Shown here piece after piece: positions 62,837-64,000 of a DNA stretch of 64,000 nt. The stretch lies in contig JBCBGC010000023.1 in NCBI GenBank assembly GCA_038527215.1, forward strand, positions 8,825 through 72,824. The letters are read 5' to 3'. Below the pieces are notes generated by a model. It did not search any database. It was not told the origin of the DNA and saw only the letters and a program-made list of their open reading frames with translations. The translations under genes were made by a program, and so were the position numbers. How positions within the stretch are numbered: the stretch's first letter is position 1; every line of letters starts with the position of its first letter. This DNA comes from JAWPMV01 sp038527215. GTDB lineage: Bacteria > Bacteroidota > Bacteroidia > J057.

Positions 62837-63754
62837 ATGAATCAATCCGTTATTGTAACCGGTAGCAACGGTCTGCTGGGCCAGAAACTTGTGAATTTAC
62901 TGGCTGAAAGGCCATCCCTGAAACTATATGCCACCGGTCGCGGTGTCAATCGACATCCTTTGAGAACCGGATACGAATACAAGAACCTTGATTTATTGGA
63001 TTTTGATGGCTGGAAAGCATTTTTTGAAAAAGTAAAACCCACCGCCATCATCCACGGTGCAGCAGCCACGCAGGTGGATAAGTGTGAACTGGATCACGAG
63101 ATGTGCGACCAAGTCAACATAGAAGCCACCCGGAACCTGGTAAAACTATGCCAGGAACATGGCACCCGCATGCTCTATGTTTCTACAGATTTTGTGTTTG
63201 ATGGAGAAAATGGCCCTTACAAAGAAGGGGCTGCAACCGGGCCGGTCAACTACTATGGAGAATCCAAAGTAAAAGCCGAGCAGTTGGTGGCTGAGAGCGG
63301 GCTGCAATCCTGTATCCTGCGTACGATCTTGCTATATGGCATGACCCCAGGCATGTCCAGAAGTAACATCGTCCTTTGGGTAAAGAAATCATTGGAAGAA
63401 GGGAAAAATATTCGGGTCGTCAATGACCAATTTAGAACGCCCACCCTGGCCGAAGACCTGGCTTCGGCTTGTGTATCCGCCCTGATGCGGGAAGCCACCG
63501 GACTCTTCCACATTTCCGGACCAGAAATGATGGGTATACACGAAGTCGCTTATGCCGTAGCGGATTTTTGGAAACTGGACAAAAGCCTCATCAGTGAAAC
63601 AGATAGCCCTTCATTGGGGCAGCCAGCCCGTCGGCCTCCCAAAACGGGCTTTATCATACTCAAAGCGCAGACGGAGCTAGATTACAAGCCTCATACCTTG
63701 AAGGAAGGGCTGGCCGTGCTGGATCGACAACTGCAGGAAACGGCCGTTTCATAG
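62837..63754 (+). CDS. RmlD-like NAD(P)-dependent SDR (dTDP-4-dehydrorhamnose reductase family)
   Basis: 305 aa. The Rossmann nucleotide loop is VTGSNGLLG (7-15). VSTDFVFDGENGPYKEG and NYYGESKVKAEQLV supply the Ser/Thr and Y140-xxx-K144 catalytic residues of extended SDRs. RTILLYGMTPG and FRTPTLAEDLASAC are RmlD-type substrate-side motifs. It reduces a 4-keto nucleotide sugar in the classic member; no rml neighbours are present, so the substrate here is uncertain. A good promoter precedes it. Confidence 0.9.
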   Translation: MNQSVIVTGSNGLLGQKLVNLLAERPSLKLYATGRGVNRHPLRTGYEYKNLDLLDFDGWKAFFEKVKPTAIIHGAAATQVDKCELDHEMCDQVNIEATRNLVKLCQEHGTRMLYVSTDFVFDGENGPYKEGAATGPVNYYGESKVKAEQLVAESGLQSCILRTILLYGMTPGMSRSNIVLWVKKSLEEGKNIRVVNDQFRTPTLAEDLASACVSALMREATGLFHISGPEMMGIHEVAYAVADFWKLDKSLISETDSPSLGQPARRPPKTGFIILKAQTELDYKPHTLKEGLAVLDRQLQETAVS

Positions 63755-63770
63755 TCTTCCCAGAAGTGGA

Positions 63771-64000
63771 TTAAAATTTTCCGAAAAGAGCCTCTTTTAC
63801 CCCTGTCAGCACTTCCCGATTGGGGTGCATCTGTAATTGGATGTTCAACGCCTGACAGATGGGATATAAATAGCGGTAGGTTTCCTGGCGGATTACCCAG
63901 ATGGCGCTGGGGAGATAACCTTGCTTCAGAAAGTTCTTGACCAGGAGGTATTGCAGCATACCAGGCCAGTCGTTGGGACTACCAAGTTTGTGGTCTATCC
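63771..64000 (-). CDS. C-terminal part of a gene cut by the window edge, unknown function
   Basis: The minus-strand frame is open from 64000 to a stop at 63771 (about 75 codons), so the ATG at 63959 is probably internal. Visible sequence includes IDHKLGSPNDWPGMLQYLLV, YLPSAIWVIRQETYRYLYP and QLQMHPNREVLTGVKEALFG. I do not recognise the family. It is convergent with the RmlD-like gene, 16 bp apart. Confidence 0.6.
   Translation of the reverse strand, partial: IDHKLGSPNDWPGMLQYLLVKNFLKQGYLPSAIWVIRQETYRYLYPICQALNIQLQMHPNREVLTGVKEALFGKF

Noticed and set aside
1..64000. tRNA, rRNA, CRISPR arrays, complete insertion sequences, prophage genes
   Set aside because: I looked for T-loop-like GGTTCGA sequences, repeat-spacer periodicity and transposase or phage motifs and found none that hold up.

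Overview
The window looks like chromosomal DNA from a member of the Bacteroidota, probably of the Saprospiria (Lewinella/Haliscomenobacter-like) type. This is inferred from gene content: a TonB-dependent outer-membrane receptor paired with a GLPGLI-family protein, several exported proteins ending in type IX secretion (T9SS) C-terminal sorting domains, GH92 and DUF1080 carbohydrate enzymes, a fused E1 alpha/beta 2-oxoacid dehydrogenase, and promoters of the Bacteroidota form TTG-N19/20-TAnnTTTG. No rRNA, tRNA, CRISPR array, prophage or complete insertion sequence was seen.

Layout. 1-9.0 kb: truncated TonB receptor plus GLPGLI protein, a divergent histidine kinase/OmpR regulator pair, a TlpA-like thioredoxin, pabB and a small HTH protein. 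9.3-16.7 kb: mostly minus strand, with a YbaK deacylase, a 7TMR-DISM nucleotidyl cyclase, an RRM RNA-binding protein with a good promoter and long leader, a Nudix protein, a metallo-beta-lactamase-fold hydrolase, a T9SS-sorted metallopeptidase and an IMPACT/YigZ protein that lacks a normal start codon. 16.7-25.2 kb: plus strand, with an AI-2E transporter, a Nudix hydrolase, E1 alpha/beta, an MlaD-type lipid transporter, a MITE-like element, pruA, an Asp-box repeat lipoprotein and an NTF2-like protein. 25.4-44.3 kb: carbohydrate and protein turnover (GH92 mannosidase, sialate O-acetylesterase-like protein, S9 peptidase, PAF-AH-like hydrolase, tandem DUF1080 protein), SelO, an aldo/keto reductase, an orphan LytTR regulator and a TIMP-like T9SS cargo. 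44.5-53.5 kb: a vWA-like protein, two TPR paralogs, a GH113-like lipoprotein, a T9SS-sorted N-formylglutamate amidohydrolase-like protein and a glycosyltransferase. 53.6-58.5 kb: an ECF sigma factor, a membrane-anchored TPR protein and a convergent TPR-CHAT protease. 58.7-64 kb: a Prc/Tsp-type tail protease, a lipoprotein, an RmlD-like reductase and a truncated gene.

The strongest candidate for an under-described system is the sigma / membrane TPR / TPR-CHAT locus at 53665-58531. There, a signal-peptide-bearing, C-terminally membrane-anchored caspase-like protein lies opposite a sigma factor and its probable anti-sigma partner. Other points of interest are the MITE inserted right at the predicted pruA transcription start, the AUC-start IMPACT gene, the TIMP-like exported protein, and a GH113-like enzyme fused to a degenerate peptidase-like region.
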